Notes: generated from the sequence alone by a model not told the origin. A DNA stretch of 64,000 nucleotides from FEB-25 sp963822175 (GCA_963822175.1 CAWGGJ010000008.1:434001-498000), one strand, 5' to 3'. Numbered from the stretch's first letter, positions 29,761-39,208 are shown. Program-made: numbers and translations.

Positions 29761-30876
29761 ATGAATGATACACGTGGAAAGCTAGTAATTTATCTGGTCG
29801 CATTCGCCGCAGTCTTTGTGATTTTATTCGGTATCCGTGGCTCTGCATCCATCATCAACCCAATTCTATTGGCTGCTGTGATCACCATCACGGTACTGCC
29901 GATTCCCGGCCGCTTGAAGGCACGCGGTTTGCCGGGTTGGCTCTCGCTTGTGCTGACTATTTTGCTGGTTGTTTTAATACTGTTATTGGTCATTGTGACA
30001 GTCTTTTTCTCAGTTGCCAAACTATCTACAGAACTACCGATATACCTGGCAGAAAGTTCAGCGCAGGCTACCGAGGACCTTTCCTCGACAGGAACTACAA
30101 CAACAAGCATAGAGATAGAACAAGTGACCACATCCTTAGGTCCGATCGCACAGGGTGCAATATCAGCGGTGTTGGATGTGTTGGTTACTTTTGGATTAGC
30201 CCTGGTGATCTTCTTTTTTATGATCAGCGCCGCCCTTGCCTTACCTACGCCCTCCCGCATGGGGCTGGATCCGGGTTCGTCGATTATTAAGCGCGTGACC
30301 GAGCTCACCGAAGATGTACGCAAGTATATGACCGTCCTGACCGGGGTCAATTTTATTGTCGGTGTAACGGATACCATTTTTCTGATGGTGCTGGGGGTAG
30401 ATTATGCCCTCCTTTGGGGTATGCTGGCCTGGTTCATGGGGTATATCCCTTCGATCGGCTTCATCATTGCTTTGATCCCTCCAGTATTGATGGCTTACGC
30501 AGAGTTTGGTTTACAAACAGCATTAATTGTCTTAGTAGGATATATCCTTATTAACGGTGGTGTGGAGAATTTCTATAAACCTAAGGTGATGGGGCAAAAG
30601 TTATCAATCTCCCCCTTGATCGTTTTTGTTGGTTTATTTATTTGGGGATACCTTTTGGGTGGGATCGGTGCCATCCTGGCAGTACCTATGACCATGCTGG
30701 TGATCATCATCATGGAGAATTTCGAAGGCACGCGCCCGATTGCAATCCTGATGCGCTACTCTGGAGAGGAGAAAAAGGAAGAAAGGGAAGAGGCGGCAAA
30801 ACATGTGCAGGGATTGTGGGGAAAGGCGAAGCAAACCCTCCACCCCGACAAAGATTCTCAGGATAAAACCGAGTGA
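29761..30876 (+). CDS. AI-2E-family (PerM-like) membrane transporter
   Basis: A protein of 371 residues with the AI-2E exporter layout: two N-terminal helices, a helix-rich pair (LSLVLTILLVVLILLLVIVT), a soluble part around 90-135, and later helices with YALLWGMLAWFMGYIPSIG and NFYKPKVMGQKLSISPL, which are the conserved core motifs. The C terminus is charged. The family name is misleading: members move very different solutes and some are Na+/H+ antiporters. Start ATG 29761 follows GAGGAG by 8 bp. Position between SulP and DUF2254 genes suggests ion homeostasis, by context only. Confidence 0.88.
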   Translation: MNDTRGKLVIYLVAFAAVFVILFGIRGSASIINPILLAAVITITVLPIPGRLKARGLPGWLSLVLTILLVVLILLLVIVTVFFSVAKLSTELPIYLAESSAQATEDLSSTGTTTTSIEIEQVTTSLGPIAQGAISAVLDVLVTFGLALVIFFFMISAALALPTPSRMGLDPGSSIIKRVTELTEDVRKYMTVLTGVNFIVGVTDTIFLMVLGVDYALLWGMLAWFMGYIPSIGFIIALIPPVLMAYAEFGLQTALIVLVGYILINGGVENFYKPKVMGQKLSISPLIVFVGLFIWGYLLGGIGAILAVPMTMLVIIIMENFEGTRPIAILMRYSGEEKKEEREEAAKHVQGLWGKAKQTLHPDKDSQDKTE

Positions 30877-31107
30877 ACCTTCCAATTCCATCACACCACT
30901 ACCACTCAGGTTTGAAAGTGTTGGGTTGGAAAAGCAAACTTGTGCCGTAGCGCTGATGTTCGTAAAGGAATTATCTACCAACGAATGAACATAATATTAC
31001 CTGGATATGCATTGGTGATTTACAAATGCATCCTGAGCCGAAATATCCATGAACACAGTCAGTTCCTAATGAAAGAGGTTTGATGTTGGAAGACCAAGGA
31101 GTAGCTT

Positions 31108-32457
31108 ATGCGAAACCGTAAAATGAGAAGAGTCGCTGCCCGTTACCAGTGGGATCGCTTGAAGGTGAGCTTCTGGTTCGCTCCGGTGGTTATGTCTGTC
31201 ATAGCGATCCTGCTTGCATGGTTTATGTACTTTCTAGATGGTCTCATCCCCAACGAAATCCTGGCAGAAAGTCGCCTCATCCTCACGGGAACCCCGGGTG
31301 AAATGCGTGCTGCCCTGATAAGTATGGCCACCACCATCCTGGCAACTGCTGGGATTGTCTTTACCCTGCTCACCCTGCCGCTTTCGACAGTCGCTGCACA
31401 GTACGGCTCGCGCTTACTGCGTGTCTTCCTGGGAGATCGCACCACCCAGCTTGTTCTGGGCACATTTGTGGCAACATTTGTTTACTGCCTGGCTGCTGCC
31501 CTTACTATTCTACCGGTTCAGGTTGAACCAGAAGGACCTCAACTCACTGTAACGTTTGGATTGCTCTTGCTACTGGCTTCCTTCGCTTCACTGATCTTAC
31601 TTGTCCAGCATATCAGCACGATGTTACAGGCTCCAAATATTGCTGCTGCCGCAGGAGCAGAGCTGCGCGAAGTTGTTCTGTCCGAGATGCCTGAGCAGCT
31701 TGTTGGTCGTGATGATTGTATGGATGGATTAAAAACCTTCCCTGCCTCACTGGGGGAGGATAACGGTTATGTGGTTCGCGCGAGAAAATCTGGAGCCATA
31801 CAATATATCGATCCCCAATACCTGCTGACTCTGGCAGGTGAGCATAATCTGGTCATCCGCCTGTTACGTAAGCCAGGTCACATTGTCTGGCGTGACGAGC
31901 AGATCGCTTTGGTTTGGCCAGCGGCTCAGGTTGACGAGGAATTGGATCCTCAAATCCGGAACGCATTTCGGATTGGAAACGGACGCACACCCACGCAGGA
32001 TGTCGTCTATGCGGTCAACCAGCTGGTTGAAATGGCGGTGAGAGCCATGTCTGCAGCGATCAATGACCCTTTTACCGCCATGACCTGCCTGGATCATATT
32101 GGCGAGGGTCTGGCATTGTTCATCAAGCAGGGTGAGAAGAGTTCATGTTATTACGACCAGAAAAATCAGCTGCGTCTGATTCTGGAGCCAGTCACATTTG
32201 CAGAGCTACTTAATAGCGCTTTTGATATGCTGCGCCATGCCAGCTGCGACAATGCCAGTGTCTTGCTGCATATACTTAAGGTGATCGACGCCATAGGACG
32301 GGAGACGAATTTATCCCAAGCACGCCAGGAATTGCTTCGTCATGTTAATCTTGTCCAGTTGGAGAGTAAAGCTGGGGCGATCATTGAAGTGGATCGCGAA
32401 CGAATATCGAAGCGCTGTATAGAATTGGCAGGTTTGTTTCAGTCCAATGATTCATGA
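31108..32457 (+). CDS. DUF2254 family membrane protein
   Basis: A protein of 449 residues starting at ATG 31108 behind AAGGAG. Four membrane helices lie in the first 170 residues (SFWFAPVVMSVIAILLAWF, TTILATAGIVFTLLTLPLS, LVLGTFVATFVYCLAAALTI, LLLLLASFASLILLV). They are followed by a large soluble part with the conserved block VYAVNQLVEMAVRAMSAAIN. This is the layout of DUF2254. Function is unknown. The third SulP gene starts 10 bp after its stop, so they form one transcription unit. Confidence 0.85.
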   Translation: MRNRKMRRVAARYQWDRLKVSFWFAPVVMSVIAILLAWFMYFLDGLIPNEILAESRLILTGTPGEMRAALISMATTILATAGIVFTLLTLPLSTVAAQYGSRLLRVFLGDRTTQLVLGTFVATFVYCLAAALTILPVQVEPEGPQLTVTFGLLLLLASFASLILLVQHISTMLQAPNIAAAAGAELREVVLSEMPEQLVGRDDCMDGLKTFPASLGEDNGYVVRARKSGAIQYIDPQYLLTLAGEHNLVIRLLRKPGHIVWRDEQIALVWPAAQVDEELDPQIRNAFRIGNGRTPTQDVVYAVNQLVEMAVRAMSAAINDPFTAMTCLDHIGEGLALFIKQGEKSSCYYDQKNQLRLILEPVTFAELLNSAFDMLRHASCDNASVLLHILKVIDAIGRETNLSQARQELLRHVNLVQLESKAGAIIEVDRERISKRCIELAGLFQSNDS

Positions 32458-32466
32458 GGTTGGTAC

Positions 32467-34344
32467 ATGAGCACTCAAACCAATAAAATTGCCAACCAAT
32501 CCATTCGAAATCGTTTCCTACCTATCCTGAGCTGGCTTCCCAGTTACCAGCGTGTCTGGCTGCGCGGCGATATTATTGCTGGCGTAACCGTGTTGGCGCT
32601 GCTCATTCCAGAAGGGATGGCTTATGCCCAAATTGCCGGTATGCCTCCCGAGACGGCTTTTTATGCTGCGCCAATTGGACTGTTATTGTATGCCATCTTT
32701 GGTACCTCTCGGCAGTTGGTTGTGGCTGTGTCAGCGGCGATTGCTACGATGTCGGCTGCTGCGATTGCACCATTAGCCGCAGCTGGTTCACCGGAATATG
32801 CAGCACTTACTGCGGGGCTTGCCATTGCTGCTGGGTTGATCTCCATCCTGGCTGGGCTTTTTAAGTTGGGGCGGATTGCTTCCTTTTTCTCTGAATCCGT
32901 TCTGGCTGGTTTTGTTACCGGGCTGGCGCTGACCATTGCCATTAAGCAGGTGCCCAAGCTCTTCGGAATCGAAGGCGGATCTGGAAACTTCTGGGAGCGA
33001 TTATACGATATCCTTATACATCTGAATGAGACACACTTTCTGACCCTGCTAGTGGGCTTGATTTCAATTGCCTTAATTGTCATCCTGGAACACCGTTTCC
33101 ACAAGCTACCCGCCGCACTCATCGTCATGGTATTGGGGATTATCATATCCAGCCTGTTCGGATTTGAGGCGCTAGGGATTGAGGTTGTTGGTGAGGTCCC
33201 AGCAGGGTTAGCACCACCGAAACTACCTGGACTCACCTTGGATCAATGGTTGCTGCTTTTACCAGCTGCACTCGGCGTGGCATTGGTCAACTTTGCAGAA
33301 GCGTACGGTCCAGCACGTAATTTTTCTACCAAGCACAATTATGAAATATCTGCAAACCAGGAGTTGGTAGGCTTGGGAGCTGCAAATTTGGGAGCAGGAC
33401 TCTTCCAGGGTTTTTCTATTGGTTCTAGTCTGTCTAAATCAGCTGCTAACGACCGGGCTGGAGCGAAAACGCCAGTTGCCCTCATTGTATGCGCATTCCT
33501 GACGGTTTTAGTAGCGCTTTTCTTTACCCCGTTCTTTGCACCCTTGCCTGAAACGGTGCTAGCTGCTGTCGTGGTGGTAGCGATATATGGCATGATTAAA
33601 ATAAAGGCGATCAAACGGCTTTACCGTTTGAACAAATTTGATTTCGTTCTAGCTATTGCCGCCATCTTAGGTGTGCTCACCTTCGATGCACTCGAGGGCT
33701 TGTTGATCGCGGTGATACTTTCATTGATAGCATTGGTGTGGCGTGCCAGCCAGCCTCAGCTAAGCATTTTGGGACGTGAACCGGGTAAATTCACCTTTAG
33801 TGATACCCGAATACATCCTGAGAACCGAACAATTCCTGGTCTTCTGATCCTGCGTCCAGATGAAGGATTATTCTTCGCCAATGCTGATGCTTTACATAAT
33901 GAGATCGTGTCTCTGGTCGAGGAAACCCAACCGCAAGCGAGGGTAGTCCTGCTCGACCTGGAAATGAGCAACCAGCTGGATGTTCCCTCAGTGGATATGT
34001 TGGTCGAGTTGAGAGAAGAGTTAGCTCATCTAGGTATGGATCTATGGCTGGCACGTGTGCATAGATCAGTGAATGAAATGCTTGAACGGAGCGGATTTAT
34101 CCAACAGCTTGGTCCAGAAAAGATCCACTCTCGGAACCTAGATAGTATTATGGAATATCTTTCAAAGATAGCTCCAGATGAGTTGGAAGACATAACATTG
34201 ATTAATGAAGGGCTTAAACTAACCATTGAAGTAATCGAGGTATTTCTCTCCCAATCTACAGGTGAGCAACGCCGGATTTTGGAGGATTATCACAAAAAAT
34301 TGGCAGAGATTCTTCAGTCTACCGAAGCCTACTCGGCGAAATGA
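32467..34344 (+). CDS. SulP-family anion permease with STAS domain and C-terminal extension, copy 3
   Basis: A protein of 625 residues. The SulP core starts LLIPEGMAYAQIAGMPPETA, with GTSRQLVVAVSAAIATMSA and SSLSKSAANDRAGAKTP. The STAS domain begins at LLILRPDEGLFFANADA and carries NQLDVPSVDMLVEL. Beyond it is an extra tail of about 50 residues (LTIEVIEVFLSQSTGEQRR) predicted to be helical or coiled, not seen in the other three copies. Substrate is unknown. The anaerobic sulfatase maturase starts 25 bp after its stop. Confidence 0.92.
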   Translation: MSTQTNKIANQSIRNRFLPILSWLPSYQRVWLRGDIIAGVTVLALLIPEGMAYAQIAGMPPETAFYAAPIGLLLYAIFGTSRQLVVAVSAAIATMSAAAIAPLAAAGSPEYAALTAGLAIAAGLISILAGLFKLGRIASFFSESVLAGFVTGLALTIAIKQVPKLFGIEGGSGNFWERLYDILIHLNETHFLTLLVGLISIALIVILEHRFHKLPAALIVMVLGIIISSLFGFEALGIEVVGEVPAGLAPPKLPGLTLDQWLLLLPAALGVALVNFAEAYGPARNFSTKHNYEISANQELVGLGAANLGAGLFQGFSIGSSLSKSAANDRAGAKTPVALIVCAFLTVLVALFFTPFFAPLPETVLAAVVVVAIYGMIKIKAIKRLYRLNKFDFVLAIAAILGVLTFDALEGLLIAVILSLIALVWRASQPQLSILGREPGKFTFSDTRIHPENRTIPGLLILRPDEGLFFANADALHNEIVSLVEETQPQARVVLLDLEMSNQLDVPSVDMLVELREELAHLGMDLWLARVHRSVNEMLERSGFIQQLGPEKIHSRNLDSIMEYLSKIAPDELEDITLINEGLKLTIEVIEVFLSQSTGEQRRILEDYHKKLAEILQSTEAYSAK

Positions 34345-34368
34345 GGTTCCAGATTGGATTGATGCAAA

Positions 34369-35676
34369 GTGAAAAGAACTAAACCGTCCAAAATTTCACC
34401 TGTTCGAACACCTTCATCGGGTACCCCACTCGCATTCCATATGCTGGTCAAGCCAACCGGAGCAGTGTGTAATTTGGATTGCCAATACTGCTTTTTCCTT
34501 TCCAAGGAAGTGCTCTATCCCAACAGCCATTTCCATATGACAGATGATCTGCTTAAAATATACATTCGTCAGATGTTGGACGCACAATCAACACCCGAGA
34601 TCAACCTCAACTGGCAAGGTGGTGAACCTACTTTAATGGGCTTGGATTTCTTCAAGCGCTCCGTGGAGTATGCAGAAAAATATAAAAAACCTGGACAGAA
34701 ATTGTTCTATACCATCCAGACGAACGGTACCAAGATTAATCATGACTGGGCAGTTTTCTTCAAGCAGAATAATTACCTGGTAGGCTTGAGCATGGATGGT
34801 CCGAAGGATTTGCACGATGTTTACCGGGTGAACAAGGGTGGGCAGGGTTCCTTTGACCAGGTGATGCGTGGATGGGAAATCCTGATGGCTCATGAAGTGG
34901 ATGTCAACATCCTGTGTACGGTGAATGCCGCCAATGGTGACCATCCCCTGGAGGTATACCACTTCTTCCGCGATGATCTTAAAGCGCAATACATGCAGTT
35001 TATTCCCATCGTGGAGAGGGTGACTGCGGAAACGCTGGCTTTAGCGAACACAGGTTGGAGCGAGCATCCCAGCATAGAACGCCCGTTGTACACCCAAAAT
35101 GGAGAACTGGTCACCGAGCGCTCGGTTAAACCCGATCAATTCGGACGTTTCTTGATCTCCATTTTTGATGAGTGGATCAAGGGTGATGTTGGCAAGGTAT
35201 TTGTGCAGTCCTTTGATGTTTCCCTTGCGAATTGGTTGGGTCAACCCAGTCTATGTATCTTCCAGCGTACGTGCGGTGAGTCACTGGTTCTGGAGCATAA
35301 TGGTGATCTCTACTCATGCGACCACTTTGTAGAACCGGCTTACTTGCTGGGCAATATCAAGAAGACTCATATGATTGATCTGGTGTCTTCAGACCAGCAA
35401 CATAAGTTTGGTCAGGATAAATATGACACGCTTCCACAATATTGCCGTGAGTGTGAAGTTTTGTTTGCCTGCTATGGCGAATGTCCACGTAATCGTTTCA
35501 CCCACACCCCCAATGGGGAGCCAAACCTGAACTATTTGTGTGCAGGGTACAAGCTTTTTTTCAACCATATCATCCATCCGATGACCATCATGGCGCAGCT
35601 TCTTCGCGCTGGGCGTTATGCTGACGAAGTGATGAAAATCCTGGCTCAGGAGGAGATGCATGGATTGATGAAATGA
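34369..35676 (+). CDS. Anaerobic sulfatase-maturating enzyme (radical SAM, anSME)
   Basis: This enzyme oxidises the active-site Cys or Ser of sulfatases to formylglycine without oxygen, using S-adenosylmethionine and three [4Fe-4S] clusters. The 435 residues start at GTG 34369; the only nearby ATG in frame (34441) would leave just nine residues before the first cluster cysteine. The radical SAM motif is CNLDCQYC (Cys34, 38, 41) in the typical AVCNLDCQYCFFLSKE context. NWQGGEPTLMG is the SAM-binding glycine motif. The C-terminal SPASM cysteines are seen in CGESLVLEHNGDLYSCDHF, CRECEVLFACYGECPRNRF and LCAGYK. Its likely client is the Cys-type arylsulfatase at 21.7 kb. Confidence 0.93.
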   Translation: MKRTKPSKISPVRTPSSGTPLAFHMLVKPTGAVCNLDCQYCFFLSKEVLYPNSHFHMTDDLLKIYIRQMLDAQSTPEINLNWQGGEPTLMGLDFFKRSVEYAEKYKKPGQKLFYTIQTNGTKINHDWAVFFKQNNYLVGLSMDGPKDLHDVYRVNKGGQGSFDQVMRGWEILMAHEVDVNILCTVNAANGDHPLEVYHFFRDDLKAQYMQFIPIVERVTAETLALANTGWSEHPSIERPLYTQNGELVTERSVKPDQFGRFLISIFDEWIKGDVGKVFVQSFDVSLANWLGQPSLCIFQRTCGESLVLEHNGDLYSCDHFVEPAYLLGNIKKTHMIDLVSSDQQHKFGQDKYDTLPQYCRECEVLFACYGECPRNRFTHTPNGEPNLNYLCAGYKLFFNHIIHPMTIMAQLLRAGRYADEVMKILAQEEMHGLMK

Positions 35677-35724
35677 TCGCCATGGCATCGATGAAAATTA
35701 TGGAAAACGTGCAGTAGGATACAG

Positions 35725-37419
35725 ATGAAGATCAATAAATCCAATTTACCCAATGATATTGTTGCAGGCCTGACTTTTGCGCTGGTGAATATCCCACAAT
35801 CCATGGCCCATGCATTATTGGCAGCTGTCAATCCAGTATTCGGCCTGTATACATTGATGCTGGCAACACCGATTGGTGCATTGTTCACCAGCGCAATCTT
35901 TATGAATATATCGACGACCAGCGCATTGGCAGTTGCTGCTGGTGATACGATGATTAATTATCCAGAAAGCTCAAAGATAACGGTCTTGGCGACCCTGGTA
36001 GTCATGATCGGTATATTCCAGGTTTTGATGGGGGTATTCCGCCTGGGTTGGATCACGCGCTTTATCCCATTTTCGGTGATGACCGGTTTCATGACTGGTG
36101 TTGCGGTGATGATCATTATTGGCCAGCTCGGTGATTTCACTGGTTACTACAGCCATTACTCGGGAAAAATTACCCAATTAGCCGACCTGGTGCTAAACTG
36201 GAAATCCATCGAATGGTCAACTTTTGCCATCGGCCTTTTAACCATCCTGCTGATCTATGGACTGGGGAAAACGCGCCTTTCCAAATTTTCTCTTATTCTG
36301 GCGCTGGTGCTATCTTCAGGCTTGGCTGTCCTGTTGAATTACACATTTACCACTGAAATAAAGCTGGTAAAAGACATTTCTGAGGTGCCGCGTTCCCTTC
36401 CTAGCTTGGTATTACCTTCCCCATCCCTCATTGCTGCTCTGATGCTTCCAGCGATCGCGGTTGGTATCATTGGTCTTGTGCAAGGTGCGGGCGTCAGCCA
36501 GACCTTTCCCAACCCGGACGGTAAATTCTCTAATGTATCCCGTGATTTTCTTGGTCAAGGCGCTGCAAATATAGCTGCGGGCTTCTTTGGCGGTATCCCA
36601 GCTGGGGGATCCAGCTCGGGTTCAGCGCTTATGATTAGCGCAGGAGCCCGTTCTCGCTGGGCAAACATCTTTGGCGGTATCGCGGTTGCCCTGGTGGTTT
36701 TATTGTTTGCTGACCTGGTTGAGCTGGTTGCGATGCCTGCCCTGGCTGGATTGGTGATTGTAGCGGGTGTCCAGATGATCAACATGAATTCCATCCAGAC
36801 CGTGTGGCAGACGAACACCGTTTCTCGCACGATCATGTTAGTCACTTTGGGCTCGACCCTGGTCATGCCACTGCAGTACGCAGTATTGCTGGGCGTGGCG
36901 ATCTCTATCCTGCTTTTTGTTTTTCAGCAGTCGAATAAGATCCGGGTCGTTGAGTGGGTCGTAGGAGAAACTGGTTGGCCGGTTGAACGACCTGTCCCGA
37001 AAAAGTTGAAATCTGGAAAAGTGACCGTGCTGTTTATTTATGGTAATCTTTTCTACGCTGCTGCCGATATCCTTGAAAAAAGCCTGCCTGCCGTCGAAAG
37101 CGCAAACCGTTCAGTTGTGATCTTGCTATTGCGTGGGTATGAAGATGTTGGCAGCACAGTGGCTGAAGTATTACGCCGATATACACAAGCCTTGCAAGCC
37201 AATCAAGGCAAGTTGATCCTGGCAGGAGTATCCAAGGCCTTACGCGCTCAGCTCCAGCGTACCGGGATGCTGGAGTTAATTGGCAAGGAGAATATCTTCC
37301 CAGAAACAAAAACCATCGGTGAAGCAGGCAATGCTGCATTTAAAGCAGCAACCGATTGGCTCGAAGGGACCTCTACCGATCATGACGTTATTACGGATCC
37401 GAAGGAGAAAAAAGATTAG
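35725..37419 (+). CDS. SulP-like anion permease with STAS domain, copy 4 (divergent)
   Basis: A protein of 564 residues, clearly SulP but less like copies 1-3. It starts directly with the first helix region (NDIVAGLTFALVNIPQSMAH), continues with NISTTSALAVAAGDT in the anion-site region, and GIPAGGSSSGSALMISAGAR. The STAS-like domain from about 430 (VLFIYGNLFYAAADILEKS, RTGMLELIGKENIF) lacks the usual DxS/T phosphorylation strand and reads VGSTVAEVLRRY instead. Substrate is unknown. It follows the anSME gene by 48 bp and runs into the YihY gene with only 4 bp between. Confidence 0.88.
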   Translation: MKINKSNLPNDIVAGLTFALVNIPQSMAHALLAAVNPVFGLYTLMLATPIGALFTSAIFMNISTTSALAVAAGDTMINYPESSKITVLATLVVMIGIFQVLMGVFRLGWITRFIPFSVMTGFMTGVAVMIIIGQLGDFTGYYSHYSGKITQLADLVLNWKSIEWSTFAIGLLTILLIYGLGKTRLSKFSLILALVLSSGLAVLLNYTFTTEIKLVKDISEVPRSLPSLVLPSPSLIAALMLPAIAVGIIGLVQGAGVSQTFPNPDGKFSNVSRDFLGQGAANIAAGFFGGIPAGGSSSGSALMISAGARSRWANIFGGIAVALVVLLFADLVELVAMPALAGLVIVAGVQMINMNSIQTVWQTNTVSRTIMLVTLGSTLVMPLQYAVLLGVAISILLFVFQQSNKIRVVEWVVGETGWPVERPVPKKLKSGKVTVLFIYGNLFYAAADILEKSLPAVESANRSVVILLLRGYEDVGSTVAEVLRRYTQALQANQGKLILAGVSKALRAQLQRTGMLELIGKENIFPETKTIGEAGNAAFKAATDWLEGTSTDHDVITDPKEKKD

Positions 37420-37423
37420 CTTG

Positions 37424-38284
37424 ATGGAAAAACGACCTTCACTGATCGAGTTTGCCAAAGAAATCTACCTGATCTGGGTAACCGAAAAACCCAATCAACT
37501 GGCGGCGGCATTGGCGTATTTCGGTGTGTTCTCTTTTGCCGCGGTGATCTATATCGCCTTTCGATTAGCCAGTATTTTTATCGACGAAGTGGCTGCTGCT
37601 GAACGACTTTACGAGCGAATTGTTGCAGTCTTGGGTACGGAGGTCGCAACATTTATCCAGAATTCGGTCATTGCATTGTCATCAGCCAATTCAGGCGGAA
37701 CTACCCTCGTAACGATCGTGAGCCTGGTGTCATTGTTATTTGCGGCAATGGGATTATTTCTTCAGCTTAAATATGTCTTGAACCGGATCTGGCAGGTACC
37801 CATATACCAAAGAGGACAGAGGTTTGCTCTGGTCAAACGTTATTTATTTGCTTTTATCATTGTCATCATTTTGGGATTATTGATCATCCTTGGAGCAGTC
37901 TTTAGCGTGGTTCTTGCCTGGTTCGGCTCTGTGATATCAGAGTATACCAGCGGGACAACATTGTTATTCGCTCTTGAAATACTTGCCTTCCTGGGTGCTA
38001 TTGTTCTGGCAAATGCATTCATTTACAAAGTACTTCCCGATGTCAAATTACGGTGGCGCGATGTCTGGCCTGGATCGATCATTTCCGCCCTCCTGTTGAT
38101 CATTGGTGGTGTGGTGATCGGATTATATTTCAAGATCGCCGGAGTCGGTTCAGCCTTTGAAGCGGCAGGCGCGTTCGCCGTCTTGATGATATCGATTTAT
38201 TACTTTGCCCAGATATTCTTGGTGGGAGCGATAATTACCAGAGTTTATGCTCGTAGGTATGGATCGATGCGGGAGTCGTCATAA
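37424..38284 (+). CDS. YihY/BrkB-family membrane protein
   Basis: A protein of 286 residues. I start at ATG 37424, 4 bp after the SulP stop; the frame is open further upstream but that part overlaps SulP copy 4. Six helices in YihY order are visible: after KPNQLAAALAYFGVFSFAAV comes a soluble segment, LFAAMGLFLQLKYVLNRIW, FAFIIVIILGLLIILGAVF, a VLPDVKLRWRDVWPGSIISA motif and a last pair near 245-275. The family was once called ribonuclease BN in error; real function is unknown, possibly transport or lipid-related. Confidence 0.88.
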   Translation: MEKRPSLIEFAKEIYLIWVTEKPNQLAAALAYFGVFSFAAVIYIAFRLASIFIDEVAAAERLYERIVAVLGTEVATFIQNSVIALSSANSGGTTLVTIVSLVSLLFAAMGLFLQLKYVLNRIWQVPIYQRGQRFALVKRYLFAFIIVIILGLLIILGAVFSVVLAWFGSVISEYTSGTTLLFALEILAFLGAIVLANAFIYKVLPDVKLRWRDVWPGSIISALLLIIGGVVIGLYFKIAGVGSAFEAAGAFAVLMISIYYFAQIFLVGAIITRVYARRYGSMRESS

Positions 38285-38356
38285 TCCTTGATATACAGCA
38301 GATGCCCTAATGGAATACTTCAGCCAAACAGAAAAGAAGATATTAGGAGAATAGCA

Positions 38357-38743
38357 ATGAAGAAATATTGGAGTTACTTAATGATCGCACTAATACTTAT
38401 GCTCATTTTATCCGGTTGCGGGCGTGATCTGTCTACACCTTCGAGTCGACTTGTTGGCCATTGGGTATCCAGTACAGCCATAAAAACAGAATATTACTAC
38501 AGCGAAATTGATTCTAAGACCAAGTTAGGAACCCTCACAATGTATGATCCGCGCAATGATACAGAGGTTACCTGTAACTATGATATTTTTAGCGAATTAC
38601 CGAATGAGGAAAATGTATCTCTTGAGGAAGCCTGTCCAGGAGAAATAACAGCGATTGTAGATTATGTCGTGAAAAAAGATGGCACATCTGCACTGAGGAT
38701 GTCATCTAAAATAACGTACGTTGACACCAAAACCAAGCCATAA
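38357..38743 (+). CDS. Lipoprotein of unknown function, 128 aa
   Basis: ATG 38357 follows TAGGAGA by 6 bp. The signal peptide MKKYWSYLMIALILMLILSG ends in the lipobox LSGC, so the mature protein should be lipid-anchored at Cys. The small mature domain starts with LVGHWVSS and has beta-rich segments (TEYYYSEIDSKTKLGTLTMY), which resembles lipocalin-like or DUF-type extracytoplasmic proteins, but I cannot name a family. Confidence 0.75.
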   Translation: MKKYWSYLMIALILMLILSGCGRDLSTPSSRLVGHWVSSTAIKTEYYYSEIDSKTKLGTLTMYDPRNDTEVTCNYDIFSELPNEENVSLEEACPGEITAIVDYVVKKDGTSALRMSSKITYVDTKTKP

Positions 38744-39144
38744 GATCGTATGTCTCAGATGATGTTCTTAAGAAATTCTTCGTCCAAAAATTAAGGCACT
38801 TAATGCATCTATTCTGTCCGTTCAAAATGCACAAAAATACTAATCAACCTAAAAGTAATATCTAAGAAAATCAATGGGTGAGTGAAATTACCAGAACAGG
38901 TTTCTTGATCAGGGGATCGAATGAGAAAATTGAAGAAGATAGTTTTTAAGGACATCATTATCATCAATTCCATTTGGACAAGTTTGCGGATCGCTTTCCT
39001 TGCTTTATACTTATGCAGATGTGGAACAACAGCATGGAAGATATAGGCATAACAGACAAAAATATCCCGAAATATGGTATTCCAAAGACAAGATACCTGT
39101 ATACATAGTAGATACAACTGCTTTTGGCTGTGGATCAAGTGGTA
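38744..39144. other. Gene-free stretch upstream of the tRNA remnant
   Basis: AT-rich sequence of about 400 bp. A short plus frame (39000-39224) runs through the tRNA-like remnant and is rejected. No 5' half of a tRNA (a GTGCCTG-like acceptor arm) is found here. Confidence 0.5.
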
Positions 39145-39172
39145 GCGGGTTCGACCCCCGTCAGGCACCCCA
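39145..39172 (+). tRNA. tRNA 3'-end remnant (T arm, acceptor 3' strand, CCA)
   Basis: GCGGG (39145-39149), loop TTCGACC and CCCGT (39157-39161) fold into a perfect T arm with the TTCGA signature. Seven acceptor bases (CAGGCAC, 39162-39168), a discriminator C and an encoded CCA (39170-39172) follow. No matching 5' acceptor strand, D arm or anticodon arm is found upstream, so this is a fragment. It may be the end left by integration of a mobile element into a tRNA gene. Confidence 0.5.
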
Positions 39173-39182
39173 CCACATATGG

Positions 39183-39208
39183 GAGATTTGGCGAGAAATC
39201 TCTCTTTT
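39183..39208 (+). terminator. Rho-independent terminator after the tRNA remnant
   Basis: Arms GAGATTT (39183-39189) and AAATCTC (39196-39202) pair around GGCGAG, followed by TCTTTT. It lies 10 bp after the CCA of the tRNA-like fragment, as expected behind a real tRNA gene. Confidence 0.65.

Noticed and set aside
29761..30876. Quorum-sensing AI-2 exporter
   Set aside because: The family name is historical; nothing nearby concerns AI-2, and members move many solutes.
37280..37423. N-terminal extension of the YihY-family protein
   Set aside because: That part overlaps the end of SulP copy 4 in another frame and lacks family features.
38800..39172. Possible tmRNA ending at the CCA
   Set aside because: The T arm and CCA fit, but no 5' strand that pairs with CAGGCAC and no tag frame was found upstream.
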